A stretch of DNA of 64,000 nucleotides, from contig CAUYUJ010015948.1 of assembly GCA_963575745.1 (NCBI GenBank), positions 1,331,181 through 1,395,180 on the forward strand, in the 5' to 3' direction. The notes under the pieces are model-generated. The model searched no databases and had not been told where the DNA came from. It worked only from the letters and a program-made list of their open reading frames with translations. The translations under genes were made by a program, and so were the position numbers. This document shows positions 1 to 10,795 of this stretch, piece after piece. The DNA comes from Prorocentrum cordatum (taxonomy: Eukaryota; Sar; Dinophyceae; Prorocentrales; Prorocentraceae). Within the stretch, counting starts at the first letter, position 1, and each line of letters starts with the position of its first letter.

Positions 1-18
1 TCCGAGATCGCGGACATC

Positions 19-1023
19 GTGGACCGGCTGGTGAACTTAGCTGATGAAGAGGACACGACCCTCTTCGAAGACGCCGAGCATGCCGACGACTACGAGGACG
101 GCATCTACGCGGAGTTCAAGCAGCTGGGCAGGAACTTCAAGGACGCGAGGGACCTCATCAGGAAGCTCAAGGTGGCGAGGGACTACTACCCCGCGCTCGC
201 TCCCCGATCGGCGGAGGGACCCCCTCGTCATCGACAACTACGTGATGGCCAACGCTCTTCTCGCCAAGATGGCCCACGATCCTCTCGTCAGGACGGTGGT
301 CAAGAACCTGCGCGCGACAGGCGCAGGATGAGATGTCTCGCCTGCCGCAAGTTCGGGCACCAGGCGAAGGACTGCCGCGAGAGGACGAAGGACCGCGGCA
401 AGCCCCCGCACAACGACATGACCTCGTTTGCGCTTCTAGAGCTCGGCGACCTGGTGCTCCTCTTGGACGACATGTGCGGCGTCTGGGCGATCCTCGACTG
501 CGGGGCCACGAGGGGCCTCATCGGCGTAACGATGGCCGAGCACCTCATCTACGACATGGAGGAGAAGCACAACATACTGTTCGACGTAGTGGAGCGGACG
601 CGGCATTTCACTTTCGGCGACGGCAGGCGCAAGAGCTCGATGGGCACTATGAAGGGTGACATCTTTCTCGGCGACGGCCAGGAGGAGATCGAGATCTCGA
701 TCATGGACGACGAGGTGCCACTGCTGATCGGCATGGACGTGCTGGGACCTGATCATACCAGCGCTCTCATCGACTGCGGGAACGGCTACCTGATGCTGCC
801 GAAGATCTCACACCAAGTCTTCCAATGCCGAAGGATGCCCAGTGGTCACCTCGCCATCAACGTGACGACTCCGACGTGGTGGCAGAACGCCCCCCAGAGC
901 CTCCCGAACATCGTCGGGATCACACAGTGCAACGCCCTGGAGGACGAGGCTAAGACGTCCGCAGTCGCGGACGCGGCGGTGCTGGCGCTGGCGCCCGCGG
1001 CTGGCGCGGGGGCCTCGAGCTAG
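19..1023 (+). pseudogene. copia Gag C-terminus, CCHC zinc knuckle and protease
   Basis: The 334-residue frame carries a retroviral-type zinc knuckle (C106, C109, H114, C119, spacing C-x2-C-x4-H-x4-C) that would bind template RNA in the particle. An aspartic-protease segment follows, with the core at D160-C-G-A-T164 and a downstream LLIGMDVL stretch like the second protease half. The core reads D-C-G rather than the usual D-S/T-G. Residues about 62-102 are unusually rich in R, Q, S and D. The neighbouring frame over 215-330 gives a far more protein-like sequence (starting RRDPLVIDNY), so I infer a compensating pair of frameshifts here. The frame ends in TAG at 1021-1023, just before the next frame starts at 1037. 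The first Met is only the first in the window, not a real start. Confidence 0.85.
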
Positions 1024-1373
1024 GGACAGCACCCCCATGGAGGATCCGAGAAAAGTTCTTTCCTCCAGTCCATCGGGGGGGCCCAAGAAGACTCCAGAAA
1101 AGTCTCACACCCTCGAGAGATCCTCAGACTCCCCGAAGTTCGAAGACGCCGACAGGGGTCAGGATGTCCTAGCTGCACCCCCTGGGCCTACTACTACACC
1201 CCCAAGCCTCTCGAGATCTCCAACAGCATCTCCTACGAGGGCATCTCGGGGACCATCTTCGGGGACTAGGAGTTCGAGAGCAACGATCAGAGAAACCGAG
1301 ACATCTCCAAGAGCGCAGACGAGTACGAGTACGAAGCTCCCGACACGGCAATCTGAGCCTCCTCCCGATCCTG

Positions 1374-2117
1374 ATGATTCTGATGCGTACCGAGCTCTTT
1401 CGGCTCGAAAGGGCCTTCCATCAGGAGGGGATCCTCAATCTTCATCTACGTTTCCATATCCAGCGGATGTCATGCCGCCGTGGCACCATCTCGTCGCCTT
1501 CGGGTGTGCCACCGCCGCCATCCCCCACTACGGAGCGTCCGCGAGATCGCAGAATGACTCCTTTCATGCCAAAGCGGACAGCAACAACCGAGGCGAGTGC
1601 GTCGATGTCAGCCCAGATCCAGTCCGAGGCCAGGGCCATCCAAGGCGAGTTCGCTTCTGTACCTCCAAAGGATGTGATCACGAATGCTGCTGGAGCGAAT
1701 CCGACCGCTACCCTCGTCCAGGCGGCCAAGTCCAAGGCGCCAGGATTTCAGAGGTGCGGCTGCTGCGGCCAACCGGGTCGCAAGCGGAACGGGTGTTCGT
1801 GCACAGGAGGCCAGACTCACAAGTGTCTGCTGGAGGAGGCCAGGTACTCGTCGCTGAACTTCGCGCAGAACTACCGTCCACCTCGTCGGAAGAACGACCA
1901 GCCACAAGCGGGCCTCCCCGAGTGCACGATTCCCAGGTCGGCGAGCCCCGAGGTCAGTCGGCTGTGCAGGTCCGAGGTGATCTACATGAGGTGGAGGCGG
2001 ATGCTGTCCAAGGTCCTGAAGAAACTGGCGAACGATCCGTCCTCGGAATCCTTCGAGATGCTGGACGACTCACCCGAGAAGGAGATGGCCAGCAACAGGG
2101 GGCGCGAGTGTACCTGA
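1374..2117 (+). other. alternative-frame Pol segment with a Cys-rich cluster
   Basis: In frame 3 this stretch gives a more protein-like sequence than the overlapping 865-residue frame. It has a helical segment (around MSAQIQSEARAIQGEF), then a Cys cluster CGCCGQPGRKRNGCSC about 80 residues before its end-region, then basic helices up to a stop at 2117. I infer that the original polyprotein used this frame here and that indels near 1350-1560 and 2100 moved the copy out of frame. The Cys cluster could bind zinc, but I do not recognise the family. The alternative is that both frames are degenerate linker sequence. Confidence 0.5.
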
Positions 2118-2905
2118 CCAGCGAGGACCTGGACATCGTGCAAAAGGCTGTCGACCAGTACGACCTGGACTACACGAAGGAGATTGGCGACGATGTCAAC
2201 TTCCTGTCCCGCAACGGCCGCTACGACTTGCTCGAGGTTTGCACGCCTCCGATGCCCCGTCTCTCCCAGGCGGTGATCGACCTAGGTGGAGCCGCCTTCC
2301 GAGCTGGGGTACACAACGGGTTCGACCTGGCGACGAAGACGGGAGTGCGACGACTCGCTCTGTGGATTCGTCAACATCGGCCTCGACGTATCGTCATGAG
2401 TCCTCCGTACACCGCGGACTGCCAACTCCAGAACTGGAACCAGAAGACCCCAGAGGACCGCGAACGTCTACGTAAAAAGGTGCAACAGGCTCGTCGAATA
2501 CAAGCAGGGTGCGAGACCATCATGTCGGTCGGGCTCCAATCCCGTGGGACCGAGATCGACCTGGAGCAGCCGCAGAGATCCCATAGCTGGGGACGTTCGG
2601 AGGCCCTGAAGCGCATTAGGGAGCAGACCTACGAGACGCTGGTGACTGGCTGTGCTTACGGCCTTCGCTGCCCCCGCAGCGGCCTCCTCCTGCCGAAGAT
2701 CTGGAGGATCTGCTCCACCGACCCCGAGCTGCAGAAGGCCATAGGCAAACGCTGCAGTAATCGCCCTGGTCGGCATGACAACCACGAGCACGGTGAGATC
2801 ATCGGGGGAAAGGTGGTAGCGGCTACAGCGTTCTACCCTGAGGCGCTGTGCAAGGCCTGGGCGAAGCGCACTCTGCGTGCGGGAGGTGGTACTACAGCTG
2901 GAAAC
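2117..2905 (+). other. C5-methyltransferase-like domain inside copia Pol
   Basis: Within the 865-residue frame, residues about 395-515 follow the order of cytosine-C5 methyltransferase motifs. A motif I-like E400-V-C402 is followed by a glycine-rich stretch (GGAAFRAGVHNGFD with D430 in the motif II position). A motif IV-like S455-P-P-Y458 comes next, and E510-Q-P512 resembles motif VI. A Cys/His-containing tail follows (residues about 535-620). In true C5 methyltransferases the motif IV residue after PP is the catalytic cysteine, and here it is tyrosine. Published work reports cytosine methyltransferase domains in dinoflagellate retrotransposons, which makes the assignment plausible. I cannot show that this domain is homologous rather than merely similar in pattern, nor that it was ever active. 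Confidence 0.5.
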
Positions 2906-3624
2906 TCAGCCCTCATGGCGACGGACCAGGATACTGACGACGGCATCTTTGAGGGCATTGATGCAGACGGCGACCAGGAGATGGAGGACCAGCAGGTGTC
3001 AGACGAGGAGCTCGACGAGAATGACCTCAGGAAGCTCTCCAAGGACGGTGGCACGCTGAGCACCAAGGAGGCCCAGGAGATAGAGCACCGCCTCAGCCGA
3101 CTTCATCGCAATCTGGGTCACCCCAGCGCGCGCACCATGTTCAAGATTCTCAAGGACTCAGGCGCGAGCATCCAGGTTCTGAAGATGGTCAAGAAGTTTA
3201 AGTGCCATGCCTGTAACTCCTCGGTGCTGCCGAAGGCCGTCAGAACAGCTGCTGGCATGGACATCCCCGAGGCCTTCGAAGTAATGGGGAGTGATGGTCT
3301 CGAGTGGACCGGCCCTGTTGACGACGCGACCTACCTGTTCACGCTGAACCTTGACGAGGGGTCTGGACTCACGCAGGTCTTCAACCACGGCGACAAGTCC
3401 CAAAGGTCCGGCAACCGATCAGCATCGGACCTCCTCGAGACCTGGAGATCCTGGACAAATCACTACCGCGCTCCTCGCCTCAGTCGCTGCGACGCTGAGG
3501 GCTGTCATCGAGCGGAACTTACCAAAAACTTGTGCAGTACGCGCGGGATCGAGATGTTCATCGCTCCCGGCGAAGCGCACTGGCCCATGGGCAAGGTTGA
3601 GCGCCGGATCCAGTTGTTCAAGCG

Positions 3625-3800
3625 GACTCACTAAGTTCAGGAAACAGAATCACGACTGCAACATCGACGAGGTCATCAGCCATGTCACACATGCGATCAA
3701 CGATCTTGACAAGGTCGGGAACCATTCCCCCTTCGTACATGCCTTTGGTACTGGCGGCCATCGGGGCTCGGGGAACCCCTTTGCCATCGTGGACGACAGC
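3625..3800 (+). pseudogene. integrase C-terminal continuation in a third frame
   Basis: Immediately after the catalytic Glu of integrase the protein-like sequence moves to frame 3 (LTKFRKQNHDCNIDEVISHV, then an INDLDKVGNHSPFVHAFG-like stretch typical of copia integrase after the core). It then moves to frame 1 by about 3790, where a basic WNTGEHCYYWRKGRGP-like integrase tail follows. Two indels of one or two bases would account for this. The segment is short and bounded by these frame changes, so it is part of a broken gene rather than a separate one. Confidence 0.7.
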
Positions 3801-6624
3801 CACGGGAGAGTCCCGGGAGCAGAGGCGACTTCTGGCACGTCAGAGCTTCATAGAGGTGGAGTACTCAGAGCGACGTCGACATGCAGAACATGCTCGCAGC
3901 CGCGTGACGACTCGCTGGAACACCGGCGAGCACTGCTACTACTGGCGAAAGGGCCGTGGCCCTGTCAAGGCAACCTGGTATGGTGCAGCCCGCGTCTCAG
4001 TTCAAGAGCAGCGGGTACTTGCAGGCTCGACGCGCCCAACTTCTGTCGTGTGGATCTCGCACGGCGATGTTCTACTTCGATGTGGTCCTGAGCAACTGCG
4101 CCCAGCTACGGAGGCCGAGCGAATGGTCGTGGAGCTCAACAACATGGAGGGACGCGGGGTTACCATGTCCGACTTGATGGAGGTCGCCCGCCGCGGAACG
4201 TTCGAGGATCTCACCAACGAGAGCCGACCGCGCATCCAGAACTTCGAAACACAGGCGATCCAGCCGCCCGTGTCACCCGAGGACCATGACGATCGGATGG
4301 ACGAAGAAGCTGCTACACCTGATCCCTCAGACGGACGTTCGGAACCAGCAGGCGAGCCGACGCCACCTGAATCGTCTCCGCCTTCCCCTTCAAGTATCTC
4401 CTCCATCGAGCAGCCTGTCCCGAAGCAGTCTCGGTTAAGTTCACCGTCCAGAGTGAGCTCAGCCACACCTGCTGACCCACCTCATCGGCGGTGGCGCCTG
4501 CCCTCCAAGGGCGACGAGACCACCTACCGACAGTCACCTGCTGAACGACGACAGGACCGACCTGGGCCCTACTCTGAGGGCAAGCCAAAAGTCGAGGAGC
4601 ACGACGAGGAGCTTTTCTCTCGGACCACCTTCGACGGGAACCGGGGCGGCACCGATTTCGAGCTGATCGACGAGAACATGACGGTCTACTACGAGATGGT
4701 CAAGTCCGAACTTGCGGACAGTCAGGGCGGACGCCGTCTCACCTCTCAGATGTTGAACTGCTTCGTTGCCAACCAGAAGCGGAAAGATAAGATCAAGTTT
4801 CACTGGGGAAAGCTTTCCCCCTCCGAGAAGACGGAGTTCCGCCTGGCCATGACGAAGGAGGTCGCCAACTGGAAGCAGTACACAGGTCTCCGACGCGTAC
4901 CCGTCTCCGAGGTAAAGGATCCCGCGGATGTGATCAGGCGCCGCTGGGTGCTGACGCGCAAGAGCGATGGGACCGCAAAGGCGCGCCTCGTCCTCCTCGG
5001 CTACCAGACCAAGGACATCGGACAGGAACCGACTGCTTCCCCAACGGCCTCGCGCCGCGCCCGGAATCTGCCCCTCTCGGGCGCGGCCGCCAACTCCTGG
5101 GCCATCGTCAAGGGCGACGTGACCAGCGCGTTCCCGCAGGCGAACGACCTAAAGAAGGATCTCTTCGTGGAAGCCGACGAGGCGCTGTCCGCCGAGTTTG
5201 GCGTTCAACCTGGTCAAGTGCTACGCGTGGTGAAGCCGGGCTACGGCATCGGCGAGGCCCCTCGCAAATGGTTGCAGACGGTGAAGCAGGACTTCGCCAA
5301 GCTGGGATTACAGGCGCGCGATCTCGAACCATGCCTGTGGAGTCTACGCTGCCCTGAGACCAAGACGCTGCTGGGAACCATCATGTGCCACGTGGATGAC
5401 TTCATCCTTTGCGGTGCCCGAGAACATCCTGCATGGCGGAAGGCGCTGAAGAGCATCAAGGACCTCTACACGTGGGGCACCTGGGAGGACATGGGCGACG
5501 AGATCGACTCCATCGAGCAGCGTGGGGTGACGATCGAAAAGAACGAGAAGGGTTTCTTCCAACACCAGCAGAACTATATTGACAAGCTGGAGGAGATCTT
5601 TCCAAAGTACCCGAAGGCCAAGGGCAGCGACCGATTGACCGAGGCGGACCAGAGTACCTTGAGAACTTGGTGTGGAGCTCTCTCGCGGCTCGGAGTCAAT
5701 GCACTTCCCTGGGTTTCAGCATGGGTTGCAGATGTTCAAAGCAAGATCCCCAATGGTGGCTACAAGCTCTTTTCGATAGCGAACAACATCACCAAGATGG
5801 TCAAGGCCAATCGGACTGACGGTATTCAGACCTTTCGCCACCAACTGCCAGGGTGCGGACGAGGTGGCTCCTCCGATTTTCGTATCTACACCTGGTGCGA
5901 CGCTGCCTGGGCCAGCCGACCTGACGGACATTCCCAAGGCGGTCACGTTACAGCTCTCAGTTCAGCAGAAGGACCGTTTCAGGAGGCATGCGACTTCACT
6001 GTCTTAGACTGGGGATCTCGCAAGCTCAAGCGCGTCGCCAGGTCCAGCCTGTCTGCGGAGATCCAGGAGGCCAGCGATGCGGAGGGCGAGCAGATGATGG
6101 TTCGCCTGGTGCTCTACGAGGTGCTCTTCGGGTCGGTCGACCTCCAGAATCGTGCTGCTGCTCTGCTTCACATTCCAGGAGCTCTCGTGACTGATTGTAA
6201 GGCGTTCTACGACGGGGTGGTGAAGTCCGAGTCGGCCGGCTTGGGCCTCGACGAGAGGATGACGGCCATAGAGGCGCTCGCCTTGCGACGGGCCCTCGAG
6301 GAGGGCAAGACAATTGTGCGCTGGGTACATAGCCATGCCCAGCTGGCCGACGGCATGACCAAAGCCAGCCAGCAGGCCTTCAATGTGCTCCATGCTTTCC
6401 TGAAGAGCCAGCGGTGGAAGATCGTTCACGATGAGAGGTTTCTTTCGGCTCGCAAACGGTCTGCCCTTGGTAAAGGGACCTTCGACGAGACGACGGAGAC
6501 CGACCACAGCGAGGCCAAGAAGATCCTGGAAGGCCGGAGGCGGGTCCAGCCCGCGACTCGCGACGTGGCCACGGCAGGTGCCACGCCCTCCGAGCTCGAG
6601 CAGATGTCTTTTCCCCCTGTCTGA
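3682..6624 (+). pseudogene. copia Pol 3' part: integrase tail, reverse transcriptase, RNase H
   Basis: A 980-residue frame whose credible part starts near residue 38. Residues 40-150 are the integrase tail, ending in a LLRCGPEQLRPATEAE-like motif. Residues about 160-330 are an acidic Pro/Ser linker. The reverse transcriptase has D479 in KGDVTSAF, the GEAPRKW segment, and V571-D572-D573. A Ty1-type RNase H follows with D740 (CDAAW), E793 (SSLSAE), D838 (TDCKAF) and D890 in ADGMTK. These enzymes copy the element RNA into DNA and remove the RNA strand. All visible catalytic acids are present, so this half looks less decayed than the 5' half. It ends at TGA 6622-6624. The Met at 3682 is unlikely to be a real start, because the domain continues from upstream frames. 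Confidence 0.92.
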
Positions 6625-6840
6625 TTTCGAGGATGTTCATGCGAGACATCTCGTGAGGGGTCTGCTCGAGTCTCCCGTCCCTGCAGCATGTTTGGCTCGG
6701 CAGTGGGCGGGTGGGTTTCATATTCCAGGCGGGATACCGCCTCAGGACGGCGCGGGCCAGCGCGCCGCCGATAGTTATAGCGAAAAGGGTTCGCTTCACA
6801 TTCTTCATTTCTTTCTCAGCATTCACGTCATAGACGACGG
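6625..6840. other. 3' flank of the retrotransposon, LTR not identified
   Basis: About 215 bases between the Pol stop and the first composite repeat. An LTR would be expected here, but its 5' partner is outside the window. I find no unambiguous polypurine tract with a TG start and CA end. Confidence 0.4.
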
Positions 6841-8075
6841 TGACGACCAGGGCTCCAGGGGGCCTCCTGAGAGCCTCCTGGGAGCCGTCAAGGCGCTTCC
6901 TGGGCGCGTTTTGCGGCGTAACCTCGGGTGCGGCGTAACCTCGGGTTTCCGATTCATGCTCCCCCTCTTGGGCCCCTCTTGGGGTCGCCTTGAGGCCCTC
7001 ACGGGCCGTCCCAGGGCCATCTTGGGCCGTTGGTGGGCGGTCTTGCGGGGCCTTTTTGGGTGACTTTCTGGGAGCACGACGACCTTGAGAAGGCGAGGAA
7101 ACTGAACATCCTAAAAACCACAGCTGCATGCTTTGTCTACAGGAGGCCCCTTGGGAACTTCAGAACGCCATCGGGGCCTCTTGGGGGCCTCGGGGGAGCC
7201 TTCTGGGAGCCTCGTGGGCGCTCCTTACGGCGAAAACGGTGACTTCCGACTCGTGCTCCCCTTCTTGGGCCCTTCTCGGGGTCGTCAGGGGTGGCCTCCT
7301 TGGGCCGTCCTGGGGCCGTCCTGGGCCGTCTTAAGGCGATCGCGGGAGCGTCTGGGGCTGTAATGGGGGTTTGTTTTGGGCGTGTCGCGCCGATGAAAAT
7401 CATGAGAAGTCCGAGAAGGCGAGAACGCTGACAGCCCTGCACAAACCCAAACACAATGCTTGACAGTTGCTGCCGAAGGCCCTCTTGGGAAGGCCATGGG
7501 GGTCTCGTGGGGGGTTCCTGGGAGCCTGCTGGGAACCTCCTGGCAGCCTCCTGGGCGCGCATTGCGGCGGAACCTCAGGCTTCCGATTCGCGCTCCCCCT
7601 CTTGGGCCCCTTTTGGGGTCGACTTGGGGCCCTCGCGGGCGGTCGGTGGGCCATCTTGGGCCGTTTTGGAGCGGTCTTGGGGGCCTCTTAGGCTGTATGT
7701 GTGGCCCGTCGCGCCGACTGGAAGCATCACAAGCATGCGAACGCGAGAACGCTGAGCACGTGGCAAAACCAAACAACATGCTGGCCTGAGAGGCCACCGT
7801 GGGGACGCTGCGGGAACTCCTTTCGAACGTCTGGAGAACTGTTTGGGACGTCTCGGGGCCAGCTGAAGCACTTTGGACCGATCGCTGGAGGGCTCGGAGA
7901 CCATCTGGAGCAGTATGTTGAGGCCTCTGGGAGATTTCTAGGCCCACGCTGGGACTCGGGCCTGCGCCTCACGGGCCAGGAAAGCTCGAAGTGACCACAA
8001 GAGGCCCCCAGAGGCCACTAAGAGGCCCCCAAGAAAGTCCAATGAGGCCCCTCAGAAACCGAAGAGGCCCAGGGC
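6841..8075. repeat. GC-rich composite repeat block, CTTGGGCC orientation, loose period about 325 bp
   Basis: The block is made of degenerate 10-12 base words such as CTTGGGCCGTC, CTCTTGGGGCC and GGGCCTCTTGG. Two fixed modules recur between the words. One contains GAGAAGGCGAGAACGCTGA-like sequence (near 7085, 7412 and 7735, spacings about 327 and 323). The other reads GGCGGAACCTC then TTCCGATTCGCGCTCCCC (near 6910, 7220 and 7560). Long open frames on both strands here reflect a low stop frequency, not genes. Confidence 0.85.
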
Positions 8076-8934
8076 GGGCAAGCTGATCGAGACGATCAAG
8101 CTATACAGCCACGGCTCCACTCTCGCACCCTTGTCCTCCATGCGCTCGCCACTGCGAGATCCTGCGCTCGACTGGGCCATTGCGCTCGTGCGATCAAGCG
8201 ATTTGCTACTGCCGTGATGCTCGACTGTTGAGGGGGATTGGGATAACGAAAAAGAAACTACTTAAGCAGAAACTGTCTGAGGTCCACGAGTAGCTCTACA
8301 AGTTAATGCTTATGTTGGTAATTATTCTTCGAACTGCTGGGGCGTGGTCCTCGTACGCCACTGCCAAGTCGCGGCGCACAGCCTTCGTCGCCACCTGCGA
8401 CCTGGCCGGCGGGGGCTTGAGCGCCGCTGCTCCACGCGAGGGGTGCGCCTCAGCGCCTGCACGCGGCACTCGTATCGTTCCAGGCGTACTCTTCGCAATG
8501 GACAGGGGCAAGCAATCAGGACCAGTGCGGCTGTCGATTCGGTGCACATGGGGCGACAAGGAGCCTGGTCGATGATATCGGCGGGGGGGGGGGGCGGCAC
8601 TGGGCATTGGAGGGGCCACGGAAGCCCCCGCCCCTCCGTGCCTTCGCGCGCGTCATCCAAGGACATCCAACAAAGCTGTTTTTGTAGATGCTTGTCCGTC
8701 CCCGACCGCGAATCTGCTATACTCCTTTGGTGCGCGGCTTGACGGGGCCGCGGGGGGGGCCAAATCCAAGCGCGCAAGCCGATGTTGGGGGAACCCCAGC
8801 GGGCCCGCACCAGAGGCCACTCTTACGCGCAGCCGAAAAAAAACTCTGGACCTGGTCCCCGGGGATTCTTTTTGGTTTTGGATCTGTTTTTGATATCCAG
8901 GGGGTCCCATGGGGCCAGAACTGAAGGAACACGT
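8076..8934. other. non-repetitive stretch, no gene recognised
   Basis: Mixed-composition sequence with two G-runs near 8583 and 8750. Open frames are short and conflict between strands, with no recognisable domain. Confidence 0.4.
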
Positions 8935-9490
8935 TGCGGCTGAACACGCACGCGCAAACACACACCAACGCAGCACAGCACAGCACAGCACGACACGACA
9001 CGACAGAGCACAACACAGCACAACAGACAAAAAACACTACATATGACATCAAACACAGCAAAGCACAACACATCACAACACAACGCTGCAACAAAAAACG
9101 GCTCAAGAAAATATATGACGACACAACACAACGCACAACACGCAATTCGCAACACATCACAACACACCACAATCACCACAGTCCACTACAGCACACCACA
9201 CCGCAATACAACACAATACTACGCAGCACGCCGCAACGCCACACCACACACCGCACCACACACCAACACAGCATAGCACAACGCAACACATCACAACCCT
9301 GCAGAAAACACCACAGCACAACACATCACAACAAAACGCAACGCGACACAACACAACGCACTATAACAAAACACAACACAACACGCACGCCTGCACGTAC
9401 GCACGCACCCACGCACTACACGCGCACACGCACACACACACACACGCGCACACACACACACACACGCACACACACACATACACACATACT
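8935..9490. repeat. ACA-rich degenerate microsatellite passing into CA/GCAC repeat
   Basis: About 450 bases of CACAA, CAGCA and CGACA words with almost no T on the + strand, followed by CA and CGCA runs from about 9415 to 9485. Confidence 0.9.
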
Positions 9491-9957
9491 TTTCCCGTTG
9501 GCGGCGTCGCTGAGGTCGCAGCGCCAGCGAGCAGGCTAAACGGGGGCGGCTCTGTAGCGAATAAGCCAGCACGCGCGAGCGGAAAACAGGGCAGGGCGGG
9601 CGGCCGCAGAGGGGGGAAAACGGGTGTCCAATCAGGGGCGGACGGGTCTCATCCCTGCGTGAGCTGGCGCGGCCAGCCCCGCCGGCGGGGACCGTGGCAG
9701 CTGCCGGGCCGCGGCACAGGTGCACCCACGGGCGCGAGCGGGGCCCAGTACGGCACTGCAGGTACACGAAAAAGCGCTGCCGCCGACGAAGAGCACGAGG
9801 TGCAGGGTGGATGGCGAGGGCCGCGTGCCGCCCAGGTGGGAGGCACAGGACAAAGTGCGGCAAGTACATGTGCGTCCAGGTTGGACTGCATCCGACACAA
9901 TGCCAGGTCAGCGTAGGGGAACAGGCGGCAAGACCAGGCCCAGGACCCGAACGCAGT
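9491..9957. other. spacer starting with a dispersed GTCGCAGCGCC module
   Basis: It begins with a CTTTTCCCGTTGGCGGCGTC-like module also seen, diverged, near 11989, 38500 and 38880. The rest is GC-rich and unrecognised. Confidence 0.4.
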
Positions 9958-10002
9958 CCGCGCGCACACACACACACGCGCACACACGCACACACGCACA
10001 CA

Positions 10003-10034
<32 letters not shown>

Positions 10035-10096
10035 CGAACGCACACACGCACGCACGCACGCGCGCACGCACACACGCCCACACACCACACACCACA

Positions 10097-10127
<31 letters not shown>

Positions 10128-10153
10128 CGCGCACACACGCACACACGCACACA

Positions 10154-10184
<31 letters not shown>

Positions 10185-10285
10185 CGCACGGATGCACAAA
10201 CACACACAAAACACAGACACACAACACACCCAGACGTACACACACACACACACACGCACACACACATATACACATATACATACAT
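9958..10285. repeat. CA and GCAC microsatellite array
   Basis: Alternating CACACG, GCACGCAC and CA runs, interrupted only briefly near 10190. Confidence 0.95.
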
Positions 10286-10795
10286 ACCTACCTACCTACC
10301 TACCTACCTACCTACCTACATACCTACATACCTACATACCTACCTACCTACCTACCTACCTACCTACCTACCTACATACATACATACATACACACACATA
10401 CATACATACATACATACATACATACATACATACATACATACACACATACATACATACATAAATACATACAGACACACATACATACATACATACATACATG
10501 CATACATACATACATACACACATCCATACATACATACACACACATACATACATACATACATACATACATACATACATGCAGGCATGCATGCATACATACA
10601 TACCATCCGTACATACATACATACATACATACATACATACATACATACATACATACAAACATGCATGCATGCATGCATGCATGCATGCATCCATACATAC
10701 ACACATTCATGACATGCATTACATACTGGCATGCATGCACATCTACATACACATACATACATGCACACATACATACATACACATCAAACACACTA
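10286..10795. repeat. CCTA then CATA tetranucleotide array
   Basis: CCTA units dominate to about 10375 and CATA units to about 10795, with GCAT variants near 10577 and 10660-10690. Both strands are open in several frames because the unit is 4 bases and lacks stops in those frames. Confidence 0.95.

Larger units (their letters stand above)
1037..3634 (+). pseudogene. copia Pol 5' part: linker, methyltransferase-like domain, integrase
   Basis: An 865-residue frame. Residues 1-350 are Pro/Ser/Thr-rich and probably partly out of frame. Residues about 358-620 form a methyltransferase-like region described separately. Residues 620-690 are acidic. The pre-integrase zinc finger is H690-x4-H695-x27-C723-x2-C726. 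The integrase catalytic core is D753, D819 and E855, so the last two acids have 35 residues between them, the classic D35E spacing. The frame stops just after the catalytic Glu at 3634, and the remainder of integrase continues in another frame. Integrase inserts the reverse-transcribed DNA into the host chromosome. The triad is intact, but the frame break makes a functional enzyme from this copy unlikely. Confidence 0.88.
1..6624 (+). mobile_element. Ty1/copia-type LTR retrotransposon, internal region, 5' end outside window
   Basis: Recognisable domains run in copia order: CCHC zinc knuckle, aspartic protease, a methyltransferase-like insertion, HHCC pre-integrase finger, D,D35E integrase, reverse transcriptase with a VDD active site, and a Ty1-type RNase H. 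Integrase before reverse transcriptase is the diagnostic copia (not gypsy) order. The coding path changes frame several times: frame 1 to a stop at 1021-1023, then frame 2 (with frame 3 looking better around 1500-2110), frame 3 near 3630-3790, then frame 1 to 6624. The copy is therefore probably inactive, unless some shifts are assembly errors. The 5' LTR, primer-binding site and Gag N-terminus lie before the window. No 3' LTR can be delimited without its partner. Confidence 0.93.

Noticed and set aside
6625-6840. 3' LTR of the copia element
   Set aside because: Without the 5' LTR for comparison, no boundary, polypurine tract or TG/CA ends can be defended.
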